From Phytophthora quininea (Eukaryota > Oomycota > Peronosporomycetes > Peronosporales > Peronosporaceae): a DNA stretch of 64,000 nucleotides. The DNA is taken from assembly GCA_011947345.1 (NCBI GenBank), contig JAAVTG010000697.1, positions 620,001 to 684,000 of the forward strand. The letters run 5' to 3'. Shown here in pieces: positions 33,305-42,037 of this stretch. Every line of letters begins with the position of its first letter. Position 1 is the stretch's first letter. The position numbers and the translations under genes were made by a program. The notes beneath the pieces are model-generated. The model was not told the origin of the DNA and ran no database searches. It saw nothing but the letters and a program-made list of their open reading frames with translations.

Positions 33305-35611
33305 TCATCTCCACGGTTGTTCGCCTACGTTCGCTTGAAGGCTTCCATGCATCCTTGACCTAGCAGGTAGAGCATCGATCCCATTGCAGCAGGTGTTGTC
33401 ACAGCGCCGCACCCCACAGCACTCCTTCTCCTCGAACTGCACTTCGGCTCGATCACGGGCCAGCACGATGCCCTTGCGTTTCTTTTTCTTTGAGAGCTTA
33501 GTGTCCACGGTGTAGTTGACGGGTGAGAGCGTCTGGTGGCATTGCGAGCAGAGCTTGCTCGTCCTGAACTCATTCATGGAAACCACCGTTGCGCGCTTCC
33601 GCAGCGACTGCTTCAACCCCTTCTCCGGACTCGACGCGTGGCCCTTGATACCATTTGCGTCTGCTCCAGTCCCTGTACGCCACGCAAGTCAATCGACTGA
33701 AAGTGGGAACAATGCGCTTGGCGATCGCGTCGACTACCACGCGAGCCATGCGAAGAACTTCCACTAGCGGAACGACCGGTCCACAGCAAACCGCATCAGA
33801 AACTCCACGTAGGACCAGAAATACTGCAGATTTCCCAGGTAGGTAGCGTAGCTTGAGGTTTTGAAGGACAGCATCGCTGCAATTATCTTCTGGTACTCTG
33901 GGCGCGACCGTCGTTGCCCTTCATTCCACGCCCGGAAGCGATTGAAACCAGCCAAATGACGGTACTCGCGCGTGGTCACCTGCACGATATCCCGATCGTT
34001 GCGATGCTTGGGGGCTTGGCTCTACGAGTCCAGCGAGGGTGATCTTTTCTCTTTGATCTACACTGGGGCCGTCTACACCTTGTGTCACGTCACAAGTCCT
34101 CTCACACAGCAGTGACCAAAGCTCGCATTCCTGAATCAAGTCCGATGACGACGTCAGGTTTGTATCCAGCAGGAACCACCGGGCCTTCCTTCTTCTCCGA
34201 CGTCATCTCATCCTCCGTCTTCGGTCGAAACAGTAAAACCGAGGCGTTGAACCCGTTCGTCGCGACTTGGTTAGCAAAGAGGTTGCTGGCGTGCTCGTAC
34301 TTCTCCTCCACCGGCAGCTGCAGGAACTCGTTCTTCGTCAGGAGGTAGTCTTCCGTTCTGGTTCAAAGCAATGTCAAATTTATTTCGCAGGACCTCCCAT
34401 CGGTCAGCTTTGTAGGATGGTGTCGACAGCGGAATGGAAGGTTTCCGCCGTAGGCGTATACGCGTTTCTTGATGCGCGAATAAGACCCTGATAACGTCGA
34501 ACCATTGATCGTGATATGCAATGTCGAGTAGATCATCGACACCGGAAACAATGAAAACGCTCGTGTATGCTGCCTTTTTCGTTCAGGCACTCTGCCATTC
34601 GCCTCTCCACGCCCCCCTGAAACTCCAAAATCAGTCCTATATAAAATCCTATTCCGTTTTCTTTTATGTGGCTGGCCGATGGGATCAATTCCTCACTCCA
34701 TGTGGTTTTCCACCGCGTGATGATATCGCGAATCTGGAGCGCTTACAGAACCTCCGTCTCCTCAGAGTTGCAGCAGGCACGCATTATCGTCCTAACGAGA
34801 TCATTTTTTTCTCTTCCTCTACAGCTTTGTCAGCTAGCTACCAAGGCCGCCGAAGGTGATGCGGACGTAGAGCCTCAAACATATGTAGAAATGCTCGCGT
34901 ATCATCACAGCAGCATTCACAACCATTTGCGAGCAAAGTTCCTGTTTGAGTTCGCTGAACCCAGTCTGATGTTTAACCGGTGCGACACCAGCACAGCCCC
35001 GGTGCGGTTCATAGAGCTGAATAGACTCCCATAAAGCGGGGTGTTTTACAGCGATACGATGCCTTTGACCGGTAGGGCAGACACCAGAGTAGCAATGATA
35101 AAAGAACATCACATCGTAGTCAGGAAGGGAGATCGTTCTCCAGACATCGCAGCGTGTGCAAGTTAACAAGGTGCCATGTCTCGAGTTGGGCTCGCTTCAT
35201 CGTGTGAGCAGTTTGCTGGATCTCGTCACGAAGAATAGTATCCGAACAAATTATCTCCAGCTGACAAACAACAATGTTATAGCCCTCCCTTTCTTGAACA
35301 TTTCCTCTGCGATCGTCCCAACGGACTTTCGTCGCCGAGACTCTTCCGAATTCTGTCTCTTCGGGGGCGAGCGGCTCTGCAGTTGTCGTCTTGGACAGCT
35401 CTTGGACCTCATCATGTACGGCTTGCATGTCCGCTTCAGCTGATGCTTCATCTGGGTCCTGGCTTTCCACAACGGCCTCAAACGGAGCCTACGCATCAGG
35501 ATCTTGGGGCTCTTCGACTGGTTCGAAGAGCTGGTGCCAGTCATAGAGGTCTTGCGTCTCCTCGACGACACCGCAGCCGTCAGGGTAGTCGGTCCTCTTG
35601 CGCTTGCCCAT
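33305..35611 (-). pseudogene. Fanzor (eukaryotic TnpB-like, RNA-guided nuclease family) relic
   Basis: Pieces of a TnpB/Fanzor protein lie in order on the minus strand in changing frames. The N-terminal acidic segment starts at 35611 (MGKRKRTDYPDG) and is cut by an in-frame TAG near 35490. A helical part follows: LVNLHTLRCLENDLP, LPDYDVMFFYHCYSGVC and MVVNAAVMIREHFYICLRLY. Next come ATNGFNASVLLFRPKTEDE and the RuvC-I strand VVIGLDSGMRALVTAV (near 34130), then TREYRHLAGFNRFRAW and VVDAIAKRIVPTFSRLTCVA. The end is a zinc-ribbon region with MNEFRTSKLCSQCHQTL and VRRCDNTCCNGIDALP. Multiple stops and shifts, some not at homopolymers, and a decayed final RuvC segment indicate an inactive copy. Fanzor proteins are carried by diverse eukaryotic transposons; no guide RNA or element ends could be identified. 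Confidence 0.75.
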
Positions 35612-36280
35612 GACTGGAGTTCGGGGTATTGAACCGGGACTTGAAGTGGAGAGCTGGCGAGCGAAGTAGATGCCCAGGAAGTTTGCCTCTTATGTGTCTG
35701 GCAAAAGCGAAAGTAAGATGATCTTCGGTTTGGTGTCGACCGACCTTCACTCGGTGGCCTCAACTTCACCACGTCCAGAAGCTGCCCCCAGCACGAGTTG
35801 CAGTGAATGGCAGATTGGTGACTTCAACATTGGGGGCATACAAAGTTCTATATAAATCCGGGCCAGTCCCGCCTGGCGGCTATTGGATAATGTGATCAAT
35901 CTGTGATCTCCTGGCACGGTCTCTGGTGGCCGCATGCACAAGTTGATCGGCGAGCTTATCTCGATGACACTGCGTCGCTGGGATCTAGTCTCAAAGCAAA
36001 CGTGTGCATCTGCCAGCGAAGCCCTACTCGTGTTAGTGCAGCTTCGAAAGCAACAGCAATGCACTTTAGAACATGCCAACGCGACATCGACTGACCGACA
36101 GTCTTTCGATGAAAATGTATTGTCGTTTCCAGCCAAATTTCCATAGGCTGGGCTATTTGCGACCTTTGGGCCGAATCGCGCGGCAATAGATCTCGCAGAT
36201 ATCTTTAGTGAGTTTTCCTTATCAGTCGGCTCGGGGAGCAAAATACGACGCCGTTAGCAACGGAGCAAGATGGAACTGCG
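35612..36280. other. region between Fanzor relic and transposase gene
   Basis: This 669-bp stretch has a TATATAAA-like sequence at about 35848-35855 and the second copy of the 27-bp direct repeat. It contains only unsupported short frames. It may include the left end of the mariner-type element, but I could not recognise terminal inverted repeats by eye. Confidence 0.4.
36036..36062 (+). repeat. 27-bp direct repeat, copy 2
   Basis: Matches 33207-33233 at 26 of 27 positions. It lies 2.83 kb away on the other side of the Fanzor relic. Confidence 0.6.
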
Positions 36281-37371
36281 GTGACGACACAGCACGCGCA
36301 CCCCAACACGGTCTTACACTGTTTATATGGTTACTATAATCTGGGCTACCCAAGGAAGGAGTTAGCTCGCATTTACCACAAAGATGTTAAGACAATCGGC
36401 AATTGGATCCATGTGTACGAAACTACAGGGACATTTCAAAGAGTGAACAGAGCGGACAATAAGTTCACGAAACCCCAACGCAACTGGCTGTACCAATATT
36501 ACCAGCAATACCCTCTTTCCTATCTTGATGTAGCGCGAGAGGCCTTTATACGCGCTCATCAGACTAGAATTTCTATCTCATCAGTTTGGAGAATAATTCA
36601 TGAATTCGGGCTCACGTGGAAAGTCTTGGAGCGTCGAGCTTTTCATATCAAAGAGAAAGACATTTTTCGTTTTGCGAGGAAATAAGCCAAGTAAGCTGGA
36701 CACATCACAATATTGTATTTCTAGACGAAGTTTCCTTTGATAATAGAGGCATGATTAGACGGCGTGGCTATTCAATGCGGGGGCAAAAGGTAGCTATTCG
36801 TGGTGACTATCAGAGAAAAGCTCGCGTGTCAATTCTGGCATTTGCAGGTGTGAATGGTATTATTGACTATTACGACACAGAGGGAACGTTTGACAGAGTG
36901 ACTTTCGTGGAATGTTGTAGAAGATTCGCGTATTCAGAGCAAGGAAAGGTTCGTTTGTATCCTGTACCAAACTCAATTTGGATTTTGGATGGTGCTGCTA
37001 TTCACCGACATCCCGAAATTGTTCACTTTCTGAGAAGTATTGGGATAGTACCGATTTTTCTCCCAGCATATTGCCCATTTTTCAATCCTATTGAGTATTT
37101 ATTTGGTTATATCAAGAAATCTTTTCAAAGACACTATGTGGAAACAAGCTCCACCGAGCTGACACCGTTTATTGCCCGTACTTTTTCTCGGTTTACCTCT
37201 TTCAACATGTCGAAGGTATTCGAGCACTGTGGGTGGACCGTTCAAGGATACTTCGATCCTGTTCGCCAGCTCTCAAAAGAAAACCGAGTACGCACTGCAG
37301 AAAACACTGAACACCCTGAAACTCATGTATTTGAGGAAGACATTCTGGAATTTGTAGTTAGGCATCACTAA
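36281..37371 (+). mobile_element. Tc1/mariner-superfamily DD34E transposase
   Basis: Cut-and-paste transposase. The N-terminal helix-turn-helix has GYPRKELARIYHKDVKTIGN and WIHVYETTG. The DDE catalytic domain has LDEVSFDNRG (first Asp), WILDGAAIHRHPEIV (second Asp) and FLPAYCPFFNPIEYLFGYIK. I count 34 residues between the second Asp and the Glu of NPIE, that is DD34E. One base is missing in the T4 run 36670-36673, which in a naive translation splits the gene at 36685. Otherwise it is intact, so it may be a fairly young copy. The region is visibly more AT-rich than neighbouring genes. It ends 6 bp from the stop codon of the convergent unknown gene. The 5' limit is uncertain because the first in-frame codons precede a clear ATG. 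Confidence 0.9.
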
Positions 37372-37377
37372 GATATT

Positions 37378-38756
37378 TTACGCGTGATCAATGTCAGGAA
37401 TATTTTCCATTCTTTCCATGGGGTCCAGGACATCTTGTGGTGGAAGCACATCATCAATAAAACCTTGAATAACAGCTTTGCGCGTAACTAGGCACTTGCC
37501 ATTTTCTTTTAGGCGTGCCCCAAACATTTCCCAATCCTGCAATAGCTGATTATTTGCAGCGATCGCTGCATTAACACAATCTAATGCTAGATTAGCTGAC
37601 CGTGAGATACCCGAGATTTGCTGTTCGAGTCTTGACTCGGCTGGACGAAACAATCGAGCAACGTATTCAGGTGGGGGCTGTGCTATTGCTGCATCCCACG
37701 TAGAACGATTCAGGTTCCGGACAATATCGTTCGCCCACATTCTCCACAACACGGCTGCCCCTGAAACGTTGAGCTCCATCTGTGTTGTAGCCGATCAGCA
37801 AACTCTTGCAAAGTCACTTCACTAGCCGCACCAGCTCGATCTGTAGCTACTGGATCAATGCAGGCCTTTTTAAATGCTGCTAGCACTGGCAATGTCTTGA
37901 TTTTACTGCCGTACTCGTATACATACAGCTGCGTAATATTTCCAACGCGGACGGAGCTCAACCACAAATTCCACTGGTGCTCCATTCTCTCGGTGTCTAC
38001 AAGATGGCGATTTGGTAACTTAAACTGCATCATTTTGGCCCAGTCATTCACGTCCAGATCAACAATAGACCACTCGCCGCTGTCAACTTTCACAGCTCTG
38101 CCCTTCATGTGCCCACGAAATTTATCCCACAGCTTTTTGATGAGGACACTGAAAGTGGAACCCTCAACAGCATAAATCTCCAGCTCTTCACCCGTTGCAT
38201 CACGCTGACTAACAGCCTGCTTCACAATAGGCTTCACAATTAAGCGGTATAAATTGGCATCGGTGGTTGTAATCCCTCCAAGAGAACTGCAGCCACTGTC
38301 CTGCGCACGCTGCTGCGCCAGTCGAGGCGACCTCCTTTCGGCCAACCTACCCTCTGAGATCGGCTCAACCCGAGCTGTTGTTGAAGTTGCCTGTGGCGTG
38401 TCGGTGCTCGCCCCAGCTGACGCGAGCTCAGCCAACCTAGGCGATCTCCTCGCTGGTGGCGTCCTCTCTGGCCCCAAGTTTGGTCGACGTGTGTCGGGAG
38501 ACTGCAGCATTGACTGAGATCTGGTAGGGTCGGCGCCACGCGTGCTTGCTATTGGTGAGGCGTACTGGGGCGAGTTCTGGGCGAGCTGGATGTCATCGGG
38601 GCTCAAGGATTCCTGCAAAGACCTCCTCGCTGTAGGGCGCGTAAAATATGGATGGACTCGACGTGCAGCTCGTGTGCTTTGAGTCGGACCATACTGAGCC
38701 GTAGCGTTGTCGCTCCCCGCAACGTCCTCGCTTGCAGAGCTATCCCTGGTCGCCAT
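37378..38756 (-). CDS. unknown protein convergent with the transposase (candidate second gene of the element)
   Basis: I use the ATG at 38756 (MATRDSSASED). The first 150 residues are Ser/Pro/Arg-rich and contain two near-copies of RRSPRLA (ARRSPRLAELAS and ERRSPRLAQQR). The rest is a folded-looking domain: LYRLIVKPIVKQAVSQRDAT, WDKFRGHMKGRAVKVDSGEW, LDVNDWAKMMQFKLPNRHLV and MWANDIVRNLNRSTWDAAIA. The C-terminus is helical and ends at 37378. One base is missing in the C4 run 37758-37761 (plus strand), between STFQG and the AAVLWRMW part. I do not recognise the family. Its tail-to-tail position, 6 bp from the transposase stop, and its AT-richer 3' half suggest that it belongs to the same mobile element (inference). 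Confidence 0.55.
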
Positions 38757-38894
38757 TGCAGCAACCAGCACAAAATGGAATGAGATCTCGGGCTGAACGG
38801 CCAATCAATGGATCTTATTATGGAGCCAAGTCGCTGAGAAGATGCATACTTTATTCTCTGTAACAGGTGATCGATTCGGTGGCGATTGGGCTCG

Positions 38895-38915
38895 GCGCGG
38901 TTCAATAAACCGCGC
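38895..38915. repeat. perfect 8-bp-stem hairpin
   Basis: The sequence gcgcggtt, caata, aaccgcgc forms a perfect stem with a 5-base loop, about 140 bp upstream of the unknown element gene. It could mark an element end or a regulatory hairpin. No CTRR motif of the Helitron type follows it. Confidence 0.5.
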
Positions 38916-38965
38916 ATGGGAATTTGGAATGAAACCGGCAATACATTGTCAATACACAGTTGCTG

Positions 38966-39413
38966 CTACGTCTCGGGAAGTTTTCCAACCGCCAGCTTGC
39001 GGTACTTGTCGATGAGCTGAGCTGTGGTTTGGTCAGGAGGAGGAACTGCCCAGACTTTAGCTCGCGTTGCGGGTTGTACACGTTGTTGACAAAGTCCCTC
39101 TCCAGTTTTGCTTCACGAACCGTTCTGCCTTTGACGATTTCTTGCCGTCGAAGCTCGCTGTCGGTCTCTTCGTCGAGTGGGAAGGCTTCGTGCTGACCGA
39201 AAGCAGACATTGGGGTTTTCCGGCTTTGGGTCGTTTTGCCAGAGCTTTTACCTTTTACAGAGGAAGAGGATTTCGTGCATTTCGCTGGAGTGAGTAGCTG
39301 GGTGAGCTCCATGACGCTCATACCAGTCTTGACGGGGTCGACGAGACTCTTTTGCTTGACGGACTCCGAGGGCTCTTGACGCTGCCGATGGAGTTGCTTA
39401 GGTGATCAAACAT
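38966..39413 (-). CDS. small conserved-looking hypothetical protein
   Basis: A protein of about 149 residues when two one-base losses (near 39402 and near 39060) are taken into account. It starts MFDH at 39413. The middle part is Ser/Lys-rich and contains SVMELTQLLTPAKCTKSSSS. Then come MSAFGQHEAFPLDEETDSEL and KLERDFVNNVYNPQREL. After the second shift there is a compact end with WAVPPPDQTTAQLIDKYRKL, finishing at 38966. In the unshifted frame the tail becomes Ser/Thr-rich and runs to 38902, which looks like noise. I do not recognise the family. Confidence 0.55.
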
Positions 39414-39443
39414 CCTCGCCGCTGACTTTATTCAAGAAAATCG

Positions 39444-40327
39444 TTAGCGAAGCGAACTCGCGGCTCGTGTCGTACGACAACGACGTACACTTGGGCGATG
39501 GCCGAACGTGACGACTTGCGAGGCCATGCAAGCGCTACACAACAAAATAAGTATAGCAGTTTAGCAATAGACTATCTTGATGCGGTTCGTGCTACAAACG
39601 TACCCGTATTCGTCGTGACCGGGTGGAAACAAACCGCGCAGATCTGCTTTGTTGTTCCCACGCTCGACGCTGCCTTTGCTGCTGGATTCTGCCAGTGGCA
39701 ATCGCAAGTTGCTGGGGTCGACACTGATCACGCGCGGCGTTGCAAAATGCTCCACCGCTGGCAAGTACGAGGTGGCAGGCGGCAGTGTCGAGAACTCGGG
39801 GCGGGCACGACGCTCCACGAGCGAGCTGGCCAGCAAATCCGCCGACTGGTTGATGAACTATTCCATCAGAAAAGAAATAGAAAGCAAAAGGTTACCATGC
39901 GTAGTAAAGATGAGATTTCAAGAGTGTCAACGTCTTGAGCTGGAGAGCCTTACGCTGGAGTGGTTGCGAGGGTTCTGTGCCAAGCGAGCATCGTCCTGGA
40001 CCGAGACCGAGTAGAAGCGCGGGTTCTATCGGGTAGAGAGAGAAGAGTGAGAGAGAGAGAGACCCAGTCCAGTCAGACGTCGACACTATTTCAACGGATG
40101 CGAGTGATCACCTTGTTGAAGTTGAGCTGCTGGTAGCTGTCGGCCAGCTGGCGCTCCAAGCAGAACGGATTCGCCTCCAGATCGACCTGTGGCACGCGCT
40201 GCCTCTTCTTGGCGAGGCTCGTGGCCAACGGGTCGGCCCGGTTGCGGTGGAACTTGAGCAGCTCGTGCTGCATCTCGCGCTCGCGACGGCGGTCCGCGAT
40301 GGACATGGGCGGGCGCTGGGCCGTCAT
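39444..40327 (-). CDS. four-exon hypothetical protein, 210 residues
   Basis: Exons 40327-40112, 40025-39954, 39857-39604 and 39534-39444 join in phase with GT-AG introns of 86, 96 and 69 bp, and the total is exactly 211 codons with the stop. The first intron has a striking CT-repeat polypyrimidine tract (40034-40064 on the plus strand as GA). The protein starts MTAQRPPMSIADRRREREMQ, contains LKFHRNRADPLATSLAKKRQ and RFYSVSVQDDARLAQNPRNH, then SLVERRARPEFSTLPPATSY and RVISVDPSNLRLPLAESSSK. No domain recognised; the N-terminus is basic and helical. A polyadenylation-like AATAAAG follows the stop. Of the two clear parts, only exons 1 and 3 appear as separate open frames in naive translation. Confidence 0.75.
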
Positions 40328-40966
40328 GGTTGTGCGCCAAGCGTTTTGCTCGATAGAGAGGAAGACCTTGACGGATTCTCTCCTTCTCGAGCTGGAGACT
40401 CCAGCGGAAAACGCGCTCTATAGTTAGTTGTTGCCAACAACTTGCTGGTCTCTCAAATATTTGGGGAAGGATATTCCTGGCGGAGCGGAGCTCTCCAAGT
40501 GCAGGTCTGCTGCGGTTGACCACAGTACATGTGCATCGGTAGATCCAACCTTCACTAGCGCAAGCTCTTGCTTGACCCTGGATACAGACCCGCGGGGGTG
40601 CAACAGCAACTTGTTGACCATCACTCTGCAGGATCAATCACTACATTTCTGATCCCATGATGAAAATCAACCCGCACAACGCCGTCGCCCCAAGCATTCA
40701 GCGCCGACGGTTGTCGGCGTCCGGCTCCATGAGGCTGCGGCAGCACCTCGCAACCGGAGCCAGGAGAAGAATAAGCGGCGCCAACTTGCTCCAGCGCGAC
40801 GGCTAGCGGTCATATAGTAGCGACTTCACGACGATGAGCCTGTCATTTCTCCGCCCTCCGCACAGCTGCGTTGTCCATCTCTTCCCATGCCTCGGGCCTT
40901 GTCTTTCCTCCCCTGCGGTCACAACTCAACTTGCTTGGAACGGGGCAACCTATTCAACCGTCTCAC
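40328..40966. promoter_or_regulatory. divergent intergenic region
   Basis: A 639-bp region between the starts of the four-exon gene and the second PX gene. Only short unsupported frames; no RNA gene seen. Confidence 0.4.
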
Positions 40967-41866
40967 ATGCAGTCCGTCGTGTCCCGAGGCCTGCAGCTCG
41001 AGGCGGCCGTAGACCGCCTGCCGGACTGGTACTTCCACGACGTCAAGAAGCCGCACTCGCCGCCCGCGCTGGGCCCGCTATGCGAGACCGCCGCCGTCAC
41101 CGAGGACAAGCCGCAGCCCGTGGCCGAGCCGCTGTCCAACGCCACCATGAGCTCTGACGACGAGCTGGAGCTCGAGAAGCTGCACAAACCCGCGCCGGAC
41201 GACCGCGTGCGGTCCGTCTCCAGCAGACGCTCCACGGCCTCGTCCACAGCCAGCTACACAGACCTGTTGCTCTCGGGCTTCAGCATGCGCGGCCGCGAGA
41301 AGAGGGTCATGTACCACATCGACGTGGTGGACCACGACGCCCCGCTCCAGACCTACACGATCCGCCGCAGCTACTCGGACTTCAAGGACCTGCACCTGCA
41401 GCTCAGTGAGATCCTGGAGAACCGGCAGCAGTACTACCACAGCAAAGCCGCCTCGAGACTCGCCCGGGGACTGGCGCCGCTCGCCAAGGACACAATGACA
41501 CCGGAAGACAAGCTGGAGCGCGCTGTCATGGCATTCGCGCTGCCGGCGCTGCCCCACGCAGGCTTCCTGACCTTCTGGAAGCGCCACGACCGAGCGCACC
41601 TGCAGTCGCGCTGCGAGAGCTTCCAGGAGCTGCTCGGGGCCGTGCAGAGACAGCCATTCCTGCGAGAATCCTTCGCCATGCAAAAGTTTCTCAGCGTCGC
41701 GCCGTGCGCCATCCGAGACCGAGGCTCGTCCTATGTGTCACTGTGCGAGTACAGCGTGCCCACGCTCAACCCAGAGGAGGAGCAGCGGGAACGCAAGCGA
41801 CGAGCACAAGAATACCGACGAAACAGCAGCTCCAGCACACCCTCGGCACGCAGGGTCGAGTACTGA
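40967..41866 (+). CDS. PX-domain phosphoinositide-binding protein (paralogue 2)
   Basis: A 299-residue protein with the start at the ATG 40967 (MQSVVSRGLQLE); the longer upstream frame has no ATG before it. The PX domain spans about residues 115-245: KRVMYHIDVVDHDAPLQTYT, IRRSYSDFKDLHLQLSEI (RRSYSDF is the expected lipid-binding part), LPALPHAGFLTFWKRHDRAH and MQKFLSVAP. It shares the tail RGSSYVSLCEYSVPTL and the Arg/Glu-rich end with the PX protein at 29042-29953, so the two are paralogues about 11 kb apart in opposite orientation. The frame is intact. The first 100 residues are acidic and Ser-rich. Confidence 0.87.
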   Translation: MQSVVSRGLQLEAAVDRLPDWYFHDVKKPHSPPALGPLCETAAVTEDKPQPVAEPLSNATMSSDDELELEKLHKPAPDDRVRSVSSRRSTASSTASYTDLLLSGFSMRGREKRVMYHIDVVDHDAPLQTYTIRRSYSDFKDLHLQLSEILENRQQYYHSKAASRLARGLAPLAKDTMTPEDKLERAVMAFALPALPHAGFLTFWKRHDRAHLQSRCESFQELLGAVQRQPFLRESFAMQKFLSVAPCAIRDRGSSYVSLCEYSVPTLNPEEEQRERKRRAQEYRRNSSSSTPSARRVEY

Positions 41867-42037
41867 CAGACGAAGCAGATCGGATGGACCCGCATCGTGC
41901 AGGTATTCCTAGGGACCGTGTGACGGGTGTCGAATAGTTTACTAGTAGTTATAACACTTTGATATGTACACGACACATGCTCTTGCATGTCATGCGGCTA
42001 GCAAAGATGACTAAAGAAGAACGTCCTGCGATTTCAG

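Noticed and set aside
35747..36241. Minus-strand 164-codon frame upstream of the transposase
   Set aside because: No similarity, mixed composition, and it spans a TATA-like sequence and the direct repeat.
38895..38915. Helitron 3' end
   Set aside because: A hairpin is present but no CTRR terminus follows, and no Rep/helicase gene is found.
39498..40014. Plus-strand frames here as a gene, or as a second Fanzor fragment (minus-strand VISVDP)
   Set aside because: The minus strand is explained completely by a four-exon gene whose exons sum to an exact number of codons; VISVDPSNL is part of that protein.
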